NCBI GenBank assembly: GCA_020846815.1
Contig: JADLDF010000520.1
Coordinates: forward strand, 1-5,329
Reading direction: 5' to 3'
Source: Gammaproteobacteria bacterium
GTDB taxonomy: Bacteria; Pseudomonadota; Gammaproteobacteria; Steroidobacterales; Steroidobacteraceae
DNA: 5,329 nt
The notes beneath the pieces were generated by a model. The model saw only the letters and a program-made list of their open reading frames with translations. It was not told the origin of the DNA and searched no databases. Shown piece by piece: positions 1 to 4,791 of the stretch (its first letter is position 1; the number at the start of each line of letters is the position of its first letter). A program made the translations under genes and the position numbers.

Positions 1-117
1 GGACTGGTCGGCGGGAGTCGAGGGCACCTTGGCCGACCAGGTCTTGCCCGTTTTCTCGTTGACCAGCAGCAGGTCAGTGAACGTGCCGCCGACGTCTACA
101 CCCAATCGATATGACAT
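1..117 (-). CDS. Hydantoinase/oxoprolinase family protein, N-terminus only (cut by window edge)
   Basis: The reverse strand from the ATG at 117 gives 39 codons with no stop before the window edge. Residues 6-16 read GVDVGGTFTDL, which is the first phosphate-binding loop of the actin-like ATPase fold found at the start of the HyuA half of hydantoinase/oxoprolinase enzymes. That family includes ATP-dependent N-methylhydantoinase, 5-oxoprolinase, and the acetone and acetophenone carboxylase subunits. These enzymes use ATP to open cyclic amides or to activate ketones for carboxylation; this fragment cannot say which. The start is supported by GGAGGG at 121-126, four bases upstream of the ATG. The gene lies downstream of the lyase gene on the same strand, but an intrinsic terminator sits between them. 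A HyuB-type partner would be expected beyond the left edge. Family assignment is firm; substrate is unknown. Confidence 0.88.
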   Translation of the reverse strand, partial: MSYRLGVDVGGTFTDLLLVNEKTGKTWSAKVPSTPADQS

Positions 118-144
118 GCGCCCTCCGAGGGCTCGAGATGTGGG

Positions 145-176
145 AAAAAAACCGAGGCAGGAGTATCCAGCCTCGG
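145..176 (-). terminator. Rho-independent terminator after the lyase gene
   Basis: Read on the minus strand, CCGAGGC (176-170) pairs perfectly with GCCTCGG (158-152). Inside this is a mismatch, then three more pairs (GGA/TCC) closing a three-base loop. Seven consecutive T residues (151-145) follow the stem directly. This is a textbook intrinsic terminator, 40 nt past the stop codon of the lyase gene. It has no T-run on the plus strand, so it acts in one direction only. The ATG of the next minus-strand gene lies only 28 nt further on. Confidence 0.9.
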
Positions 177-190
177 CCCGCGCCGCGCAA
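162..190 (-). promoter_or_regulatory. Weak candidate promoter for the hydantoinase gene, overlapping the terminator
   Basis: On the minus strand, TTGCGC (190-185) is followed after exactly 17 nt by GATACT (167-162). These match the sigma-70 consensus at 3 of 6 and 4 of 6 positions. The -10-like box falls in the loop region of the terminator hairpin, so a transcript starting here would lack the 5' arm and escape termination. The match is weak and could be chance. It is listed because the hydantoinase gene otherwise has only 28 nt between terminator and start codon. Confidence 0.2.
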
Positions 191-215
191 TGCGCGACGC
201 GTCGTATCACCGGTG

Positions 216-1130
216 TCAGGCCGCCTGCTGAGCGGGCCGCGGAAAACTGCCGGCCTTGACCAGCATGCTGGGCACCGGACGGCCCAGCGCCTCCTGCAGC
301 CAGCGGCCGGTGTCGATGAGCTTCTCGAGATCGATCCCGGTCTGGATGCCCGAGCGGTGCAGCATGTAGACCAGATCCTCGGTCGGGATGTTGCCGGTCG
401 CCGCCGGGGCGAACGGGCAGCCGCCGATGCCCCCCGCGCTCGCATCCAGCGCGACCGCTCCGGCCTGGACCGCCGCATAGGCATTGGCGAGGCCGGTGTT
501 GCGGGTGTTGTGGAAATGACAGCGCAGGCGCACGCCGGGCAGCGCCTCGCGGGCGCGGGCGACGATTTCGCTGACCTGCGAAGGCACGCCGACCCCGATG
601 GTGTCGGCGAACGCGATCTCGTGAGGGTTGCCCTCGGCGACCCGCCGGGCGATGTCGATGACACGCTGCACCGGCATCTCGCCTTCGAACGGGCAGCCGA
701 AGGCCGCCGAGACCGTGACCTGCGGACGGACTCCCGCGGCATGCGCCGCGCGGGAGATGTCCAGCCAGGCGGCGATGGATTCGTCGGTGCCCACGCCTTG
801 GTTGCGGCGGTTGAAGGTGTCGCTCGCGACCACGGCCATGCCGATCTCGTTGCAGCCCGCGGCCACGGCCCGGTCGAAACCCTTGCGGTTCAGTACCAGG
901 CCCACGTACCAGACGTCCGCGCGCTTGCGCAGCGCGCCGAGCACCTGCTCGGCATCGGCCATCTGCGGCACCTTCTTCGGGTTCACGAAACTCGTGACCT
1001 CGAGCCGGCGCAGGCCGGCTTCGATGAGACGCTCGATGAACTCGACCTTGGCCGCGGTCGGCATCACGCCGGGTTCGCTCTGCAGGCCATCGCGCGGACC
1101 GACTTCGACGATTTCGATTGACTTGTTCAT
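216..1130 (-). CDS. HMG-CoA lyase family protein (3-hydroxyacyl-CoA lyase, DRE-TIM metallolyase)
   Basis: This predicted 304-residue cytosolic TIM-barrel enzyme would cleave a 3-hydroxy-3-methylglutaryl-CoA-like substrate into an acyl-CoA (acetyl-CoA for HMG-CoA) and a keto compound. It carries VGPRDGLQ at residues 10-17 (R13, D14), E44 in EVTSF, D176 in DTIGVG, the metal-binding pair H205/H207, and the signature GGIGGCPF with catalytic C238, then N247. All sit 28 residues before the recalled human HMGCL positions (R41, D42, E72, D204, H233, H235, C266, N275), implying a nearly gap-free alignment. The usual segment after the histidines, HDTYGQ, is HNTRNT here, suggesting a subfamily with a different substrate (inference). 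I chose ATG 1130, which has GGTGA (1140-1136) five bases upstream. A GTG at 1139 would add three residues but has no good ribosome site. It is divergent from the CoA-transferase operon and ends in an intrinsic terminator. Confidence 0.9.
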   Translation of the reverse strand: MNKSIEIVEVGPRDGLQSEPGVMPTAAKVEFIERLIEAGLRRLEVTSFVNPKKVPQMADAEQVLGALRKRADVWYVGLVLNRKGFDRAVAAGCNEIGMAVVASDTFNRRNQGVGTDESIAAWLDISRAAHAAGVRPQVTVSAAFGCPFEGEMPVQRVIDIARRVAEGNPHEIAFADTIGVGVPSQVSEIVARAREALPGVRLRCHFHNTRNTGLANAYAAVQAGAVALDASAGGIGGCPFAPAATGNIPTEDLVYMLHRSGIQTGIDLEKLIDTGRWLQEALGRPVPSMLVKAGSFPRPAQQAA

Positions 1131-1184
1131 GCGCGTCACCGGAGCTGGAAAAGGAGCGAGGCGCGGGCCGCGACCTCTGCGGCC

Positions 1185-1190
1185 ATTCTA
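1185..1190 (-). promoter_or_regulatory. Candidate -10 box of the lyase gene promoter
   Basis: The minus strand reads TAGAAT, five of six matches to TATAAT. It lies 55 nt upstream of the ATG at 1130, giving a predicted leader of roughly 48 nt. No good -35 hexamer lies 16-18 nt upstream, which would fit a promoter that needs an activator. The box directly abuts one arm of the inverted repeat at 1191-1223. Confidence 0.4.
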
Positions 1191-1223
1191 GCAAGTGGTG
1201 CACGGGCCGAAGCCGGCACTTGC
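1191..1223. promoter_or_regulatory. Inverted repeat between divergent promoters, candidate operator
   Basis: GCAAGTG (1191-1197) and CACTTGC (1217-1223) form a perfect 7-bp inverted repeat with a 19-nt spacer, so the arm centres are 26 bp apart. One arm touches the lyase -10 box (1185-1190) and the other touches the operon -35 box (1224-1229). A third CAAGT copy lies at 1249-1253, over the operon -10 box. The placement suits a dimeric regulator controlling both directions at once, such as a LysR-, GntR- or TetR-type protein. No regulator gene is present in the window, so the binding protein is unknown. Confidence 0.45.
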
Positions 1224-1252
1224 TTGACCGTTCACAGGACGCTCTGTACAAG
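1224..1252 (+). promoter_or_regulatory. Candidate sigma-70 promoter of the CoA-transferase operon
   Basis: TTGACC (1224-1229) is followed after exactly 17 nt by TACAAG (1247-1252), with TG directly in front of the second box. Matches to consensus are 5 of 6 and 4 of 6. Transcription would start near 1259 and leave a leader of about 30 nt before the ATG at 1291. This is the best promoter match in the window and lies at the head of the three-gene operon. Confidence 0.5.
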
Positions 1253-1290
1253 TTGCGCCCTTCCCGTTCAGAGCCAATGCGAGGATTCCG

Positions 1291-2505
1291 ATGGCCGCCG
1301 ATCCGAAGTTCAAGAAAGGACCTCTCGCTGACCTGCGCGTCATCGAGATGGGTACGCTGATCGCGGGACCGTTCTGCGGCCAGTTGCTCGGCGATATGGG
1401 TGCCGAGATCATCAAGGTCGAGCCCCCCGGACAGGGTGATCCGCTGCGGGTCTGGGGCCGACAGAAGGCTGGCGAGCCGTCGCTCTGGTGGCCCGTGGTG
1501 GCGCGCAACAAAAAGGCCATCACCCTGGACATGCGCCAGGCCGAAGGTCAGAAGATTCTCAAGGAGTTGGTGAAGAACACTGATTTTCTTCTAGAAAATT
1601 TCCGTCCCGGCACGCTGGAGAAGTGGGGTTGCGGCTGGGACGAGCTGCAGAAGATCAACCCCCGCCTAATCATGATCCGGGTGTCCGGCTATGGCCAGTC
1701 CGGGCCTTATGCCCATCGCGCCGGCTTCGGCGCGATCGGCGAAGCCATGGGTGGCCTGCGTTATGTCGTCGGTGACCCCTCCACCCCGCCCTCGCGCATG
1801 GGCATCAGCATCGGCGACGAGCTCGCCGCGACCTTCGCCTGTCTCGGCGCGCTCTCGGCGCTGCACTACCGCGAGAGGACCGGCCGAGGCCAGGTCGTCG
1901 ACTCGGCGCTCTACGAGGCGGTGCTGAACATGATGGAATCGCTGATCACCGAGTACGACAAGATCGGCTATATCCGCGAGCGCACCGGCGCGATCCTGCC
2001 GAACGTCGCCCCCTCGAACGTCTACAAGACCGCCGACGGCCTGGTGCTGATCGCTGCCAACCAGGACACCGTATTCGGCCGTCTCTGCGAGGCCATGGGC
2101 AAACCCGAGTGGTCGAAGGATCCGCGCTTCGTCAACCACCAGGCGCGCGGCAACCACCAGCGGCTGCTCGACGGCCTGATCGAGGAATGGAGCATGCAGC
2201 TTTCCACCAAGCAGGCGCTCGACCTCATGGACAAGGCCGGCGTCCCGGCGGGCCTGATCTACCGCGCGCCAGACATGCTCGAGGATCCGCACTTCAAGGC
2301 TCGCGACGCCATCGTCACGACGCAGCACCCCTATTTCGGCGAGCTGAAGATGCAGAACGTCGCGCCGAAGCTGTCCGAGACGCCGGGCAGCATCCGCAGT
2401 TCGGCGCCGACCGAGCTAGGCGAGCACAACGACGAGGTCTACTCGCGCCTGCTGGGGCTCGGGCCGGAGCGTCTCGCCGAGCTGCGCGCCGCCAAGGTCA
2501 TCTAA
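1291..2505 (+). CDS. CaiB/BaiF family (class III) CoA-transferase
   Basis: This 404-residue protein is of normal length for the family and is predicted to be cytosolic. Class III enzymes move CoA between carboxylic acids through an aspartyl-CoA anhydride intermediate, for example in formyl-CoA:oxalate transferase. Visible signatures are the N-terminal LRVIEMGTLIAGPFCGQLL (residues 15-33), LGDMGAEIIKVEPPGQGDPLR (33-53), ENFRPGTLEKWG (102-113) and SGYGQSGPY (132-140). The catalytic aspartate is D176 in GISIGDELAA, corresponding to Asp169 of Frc. The start has GAGG at 1281-1284, six bases upstream. It opens a three-gene operon, and the next ATG is nine bases past its stop. The divergent lyase gene suggests that the acid activated here is later cleaved as its hydroxyacyl-CoA (inference). 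Donor and acceptor acids cannot be told from sequence. A short AT-rich stretch near 1579-1602 contrasts with the surrounding codon use. Confidence 0.93.
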   Translation: MAADPKFKKGPLADLRVIEMGTLIAGPFCGQLLGDMGAEIIKVEPPGQGDPLRVWGRQKAGEPSLWWPVVARNKKAITLDMRQAEGQKILKELVKNTDFLLENFRPGTLEKWGCGWDELQKINPRLIMIRVSGYGQSGPYAHRAGFGAIGEAMGGLRYVVGDPSTPPSRMGISIGDELAATFACLGALSALHYRERTGRGQVVDSALYEAVLNMMESLITEYDKIGYIRERTGAILPNVAPSNVYKTADGLVLIAANQDTVFGRLCEAMGKPEWSKDPRFVNHQARGNHQRLLDGLIEEWSMQLSTKQALDLMDKAGVPAGLIYRAPDMLEDPHFKARDAIVTTQHPYFGELKMQNVAPKLSETPGSIRSSAPTELGEHNDEVYSRLLGLGPERLAELRAAKVI

Positions 2506-2514
2506 GGTATCCCC

Positions 2515-3168
2515 ATGAGCGAATCCCTGCAGGACAACTACGCGCGCGGCGGCTTCGGCAAGTCGTTGCCGCTCGGCCGGCGTCCGGCACTGCTGGTCAT
2601 CGACTTCGTGCAGGCCTACCTGCAGCCGGGCTCGCCGCTGTACGGCGGCGCTGCGATCGAGCAGGCGCGGGTCGACTGCGTGACGCTGCTGCAGGCCTGT
2701 CGTACGGCCGGCATCCCGGTCGTCCATACCAATGTCGCATTCCAGAAGGGCGGCCGTGACGGTGGCGTGTTCTTCCGCAAGGTGCCGGCACTGAGCTGCT
2801 TCGAGGCCGGCGAGCATCCGGATCTGGCGCGCTTCGCCGACGGACTCGAGCCCGCGGCCGGCGAGACCGTGATCACCAAGCAGTACGCGAGTGCCTTCTT
2901 CGGCACCTCGCTGGCTTCGACGCTGACGGCGCTCGGCGTCGACACGCTGCTGATCGCGGGCGTCTCGACCAGCGGCTGCGTGCGCGCAACTGGCGTCGAC
3001 TGCTGCCAGCATGGTTTCGTTCCGGTCATCGTCCGCGAAGCCGTCGGCGACCGCGCTCCGGGCCCGCACGAGGCGAACCTGTTCGACCTGCAGGCCAAGT
3101 ACGCCGAGGTTCTCGACCTCGCGACCGTGCGTCGCTACCTCGATTCGCTGCAGCGCTCCGCCGCCTGA
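2515..3168 (+). CDS. Isochorismatase-like cysteine hydrolase (N-carbamoylsarcosine/maleamate amidohydrolase type)
   Basis: This 217-residue cytosolic hydrolase has the complete Asp-Lys-Cys triad of the family: D30 in LLVIDFVQAY, K122 in ITKQYASAF, and nucleophile C155 in GVSTSGCVRATG. The spacings are 92 and 33 residues, nearly those I recall for Arthrobacter N-carbamoylsarcosine amidohydrolase (Asp51, Lys144, Cys177). The N-terminal GGFG...GRRPALLVIDF also resembles that enzyme and maleamate amidohydrolase NicF. Such enzymes hydrolyse a C-N bond to release ammonia, and in the carbamoyl case also CO2. The true isochorismatase role is less likely because no siderophore genes are nearby. AAGG at 2504-2507, overlapping the upstream stop codon, serves as ribosome site. 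It is the second operon gene, and its TGA overlaps the next gene's ribosome site. A hydantoinase-type gene 2.4 kb away on the other strand makes a ring-opening plus amidohydrolase pair plausible. The substrate is inferred, not shown. Confidence 0.85.
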   Translation: MSESLQDNYARGGFGKSLPLGRRPALLVIDFVQAYLQPGSPLYGGAAIEQARVDCVTLLQACRTAGIPVVHTNVAFQKGGRDGGVFFRKVPALSCFEAGEHPDLARFADGLEPAAGETVITKQYASAFFGTSLASTLTALGVDTLLIAGVSTSGCVRATGVDCCQHGFVPVIVREAVGDRAPGPHEANLFDLQAKYAEVLDLATVRRYLDSLQRSAA

Positions 3169-3178
3169 GGTGCCTCTG

Positions 3179-4066
3179 ATGTCCCGTATCGGTCCGATTT
3201 CCTGCGTCACGATCGCCGCGCCCGAAGTGCAGCGGATGATCGATACCTACCACCTCTACCTCGGCTATGAGCTCGTCGATCACGGCAAGATCACGACCCA
3301 GCAGGCGCAGCTCTGGGGCCGCCCCAGCCTCGCCGGCCGTCGCTACGCGATCATGCTGCCGGGCGGCGAAGGCATTACGTCGTTCCGCTTCGTCGAGAGC
3401 CCGCCGGCGCCGGCGTACCGGCCCTTCCTCCACATGGGCTGGAACGCGGCCGAGATCATGGTGCAGGACACCGATGCCGTGGCTGCGAAGCTGGTCGACT
3501 CGCCTTTCAAGGTCATCGGCCCGCCCGCGGACCTGTCGTTCAGCGACAAGATCCGGGCGATGCAGGCGCTCGGACCTTCGAACGAGGCGCTGTACCTGAC
3601 CTCCTTCAAGCAGAAGATGGCAGAGTTCGACGTGCCGGAGGCCAGGCACTTCGTCGACCGCGTCTTCATCGTGATCCTCGGCGGCGGCACGGCCGCGGGC
3701 CTCAACGAGTTCTACACGCGGCACTTCGGCGTCGCGACGGCGCAGGTCATGCCGGCCGTGATTTCGGTGATCTCGAACGCCCATGGCCTGCCGCCGGGCA
3801 CCAAGCACGATCTGGCGGCACTCGGCCTCACGGGCCAGTCCTACATCGAGGCGGACACGATGCCGGCGGCGACCCTGTCCCGCGACGCGGCGGCCGGCGA
3901 GCTGCCGCCGGCCATCGCCATGGTCAGCTTCGGCGTCGACGCGCTGCCGGATTCGCTGCAGTATCTCGCGCCGCCGCAGACCCTGTCGCAGGCGCCCTAC
4001 CACGGGCGTCGCGCCGCCGTTGCCGTGGGCCCGGCCGGCGAGCTGATCGAGCTGATCGAGCGCTGA
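3179..4066 (+). CDS. Tandem VOC (glyoxalase/dioxygenase fold) protein lacking canonical metal histidines
   Basis: The ATG at 3179 is preceded by GAGGTG (3167-3172), which overlaps the upstream stop codon, so translation is probably coupled. The upstream extension of this frame is only the shadow of the hydrolase gene. The product has 295 residues with two VOC-like halves. Half one (about 4-143) begins with a beta-alpha unit ending YLGYELV and closes with GPSNEALYL. Half two (about 156-295) contains NEFYTRHFG and closes with GPAGELIELIE, the typical end of a VOC module. The length matches two-domain extradiol dioxygenases (about 300 residues). However, by-eye alignment shows no histidine in the first strands or at the second metal position (A90 and M248 instead). 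It may therefore be a non-canonical enzyme, an isomerase/epimerase relative, or a binding protein. It is the third and last gene of the operon. Fold is likely; function is unknown. Confidence 0.75.
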   Translation: MSRIGPISCVTIAAPEVQRMIDTYHLYLGYELVDHGKITTQQAQLWGRPSLAGRRYAIMLPGGEGITSFRFVESPPAPAYRPFLHMGWNAAEIMVQDTDAVAAKLVDSPFKVIGPPADLSFSDKIRAMQALGPSNEALYLTSFKQKMAEFDVPEARHFVDRVFIVILGGGTAAGLNEFYTRHFGVATAQVMPAVISVISNAHGLPPGTKHDLAALGLTGQSYIEADTMPAATLSRDAAAGELPPAIAMVSFGVDALPDSLQYLAPPQTLSQAPYHGRRAAVAVGPAGELIELIER

Positions 4067-4164
4067 GCGGCGTGGTGCGCCGATCCGGCCGCAGCCGACG
4101 ACGTCCCGAGGCGTGGCCGTCGATGTCCGGGCGGCCGCTCACCCGCCGAGACCGATTTCGGAAA

Positions 4165-4184
4165 ACCGCGATCCCGGTCGCGGT
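4165..4184 (-). terminator. Hairpin, possible weak terminator
   Basis: ACCGCGA (4165-4171) and TCGCGGT (4178-4184) form a perfect 7-bp stem around a six-base loop. On the minus strand the stem is followed by TTTTCC, a short T-run. On the plus strand, where the operon would need to end, no T-run follows. It could block antisense transcription entering the operon from the right, or simply stabilise the operon mRNA 3' end about 100 nt past the last stop. The evidence is limited to the fold. Confidence 0.3.
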
Positions 4185-4269
4185 CCCAGCTGCGATGCTC
4201 GACGTCGCACACCGTGACCAGGCGTGCTGCTCCGCCGCGCGAGCACGGGCCGGTGGCAGATTCGAGCTC

Positions 4270-4280
4270 TATTCTAGGAT
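4270..4280 (+). promoter_or_regulatory. Possible -10 element and ribosome site before the small helical-protein gene
   Basis: TATTCT (4270-4275) is a fair -10 match, but no -35 hexamer lies at the right distance. AGGA (4276-4279) is the only purine-rich ribosome-site candidate for the ATG at 4290, with a rather long spacing of 10 nt. If the -10 box is real, the transcript would start near 4282 and be almost leaderless, so both elements cannot serve the same mRNA. Confidence 0.22.
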
Positions 4281-4289
4281 GATCGCACC

Positions 4290-4640
4290 ATGAGCGAGAT
4301 GCAGTCTCCCCCGCGTCGCCCCAAGGGCCACCGTCCGCAGTTGTTCGCCGACCCGGCGATCGACCAGCTGCATGCGGCCTTCGTCGCGCTCGCGACCGAG
4401 CTGTCGGTGGCATTCGACCGCATCGACACCCTCGAGCGGCTGCTCGAGGAGCACACGAATGTCGGCCGCGAGGAAATCGATCGGTATCAGCCCGACGAGT
4501 CGGTCGCCGCCGCGCGCGCGGCGCGGCGCGCGGACATCGCCGAGCGGCTGCTGCGTCCGTTCCGGGACTTCGGCGAGGACCAGATCGCACGCGCGGAGCA
4601 CGGTCAGGGCAAGGCCGGTGGCGCGGCCCAGGGTCGCTGA
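4290..4640 (+). CDS. Small conserved-looking helical protein of unknown function
   Basis: This 116-residue, highly charged, soluble protein has no signal peptide, membrane segment or recognised catalytic motif. It starts with a basic, proline-rich tail ending in KGHRPQLFADPAIDQL (residues 12-27). A predicted long helix follows (about 22-55, with heptad-like hydrophobics in LHAAFVALATELSV and DRIDTLERLLEE), then a second helix (about 70-92) and a glycine-rich tail. Codon use strongly favours G/C in the third position throughout, so it is a real gene. From memory it resembles short uncharacterised proteins that begin with a similar RPxFF-DPAID motif. I cannot name a family and would not assign a role. 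The gene is 151 nt upstream of a same-strand gene that may be a methyltransferase-type protein. A coiled-coil dimer or adaptor is plausible but unproven. Confidence 0.8.
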   Translation: MSEMQSPPRRPKGHRPQLFADPAIDQLHAAFVALATELSVAFDRIDTLERLLEEHTNVGREEIDRYQPDESVAAARAARRADIAERLLRPFRDFGEDQIARAEHGQGKAGGAAQGR

Positions 4641-4686
4641 ATTCGACTGCGTCCGCCGACCTGGTCGCGCGTCCGGGCGGGCCGGA

Positions 4687-4737
4687 GCGCATCCGCCGCT
4701 CGGACGTGGGCGAGCCTCGCGCCGGGGCCGGATGCGC
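4687..4737. repeat. 9-bp perfect inverted repeat upstream of the last gene
   Basis: GCGCATCCG (4687-4695) and CGGATGCGC (4729-4737) are exact reverse complements separated by 33 nt. They lie between the small helical-protein gene and the next gene, ending 7 nt before a -10-like box. The pair could form the base of a long stem ending the upstream transcript (no T-run is present) or act as an operator. In such GC-rich sequence a 9-bp pair has some chance of being accidental. Confidence 0.35.
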
Positions 4738-4744
4738 GGCTGGC

Positions 4745-4750
4745 TACGAT
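4745..4750 (+). promoter_or_regulatory. Candidate -10 box before the last gene
   Basis: TACGAT, followed by AACC, matches the -10 consensus at 4 of 6 positions, with the most conserved bases (TA...T) present. It lies 41 nt before the ATG at 4792. No convincing -35 hexamer lies 16-18 nt upstream, where the second arm of the inverted repeat at 4687-4737 lies instead. Confidence 0.3.
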
Positions 4751-4791
4751 AACCGCGTTCACATGCCGCCCCGCCGGGGCCGAGGTCGACG

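Larger units (their letters stand above)
4067..4289. other. Non-coding gap between the operon and the next gene
   Basis: This 223-nt stretch separates the catabolic operon from the small helical-protein gene. The open frames crossing it translate to arginine-rich, low-complexity peptides with no recognisable motif and no ribosome site. The only structure I can point to is a 7-bp hairpin at 4165-4184 and possible promoter-like sequence near 4270. It marks the likely boundary between two unrelated transcription units. Confidence 0.55.

Noticed and set aside
111..1121. Long plus-strand open frame of 336 codons opposite the lyase gene
   Set aside because: It is antisense to a gene with complete catalytic motifs, has no family motif, and shows the arginine/alanine-rich composition expected of shadow frames in GC-rich DNA.
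1131..1139. GTG at 1139 as the start of the lyase gene
   Set aside because: No purine-rich ribosome site precedes it. The ATG nine bases further in has GGTGA at good spacing and begins just before the conserved first strand.
1666..2328. Minus-strand open frame inside the CoA-transferase gene
   Set aside because: Antisense shadow: the plus-strand protein is full length with all family motifs.
3011..3178. Possible N-terminal extension of the VOC protein by 56 residues
   Set aside because: The extension lies wholly within the hydrolase gene in another frame, is Ser/Arg/Pro-rich, and the ATG at 3179 has a clear ribosome site.
3026..4003. Minus-strand open frame of 325 codons opposite the VOC gene
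   Set aside because: Its arginine- and histidine-rich translation has no recognisable domain. The plus strand has a well-placed ribosome site, operon spacing and VOC module endings.
3179..4066. Type I extradiol ring-cleavage dioxygenase as the function of the VOC protein
   Set aside because: Length and domain count fit, but the metal-binding histidines expected in the second half are not seen at the aligned positions, so the specific function is not claimed.
4072..4293. Plus-strand 73-codon frame filling the gap after the VOC gene
   Set aside because: It starts a few bases after the upstream stop without a ribosome site, is arginine-rich, and lacks the third-position bias of its neighbours.
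3997..4692. Minus-strand open frame of 231 codons spanning the intergenic gap and part of the small gene
   Set aside because: The translation is dominated by arginine, proline and serine with no motif, and it overlaps coding sequence on the plus strand with good codon bias.
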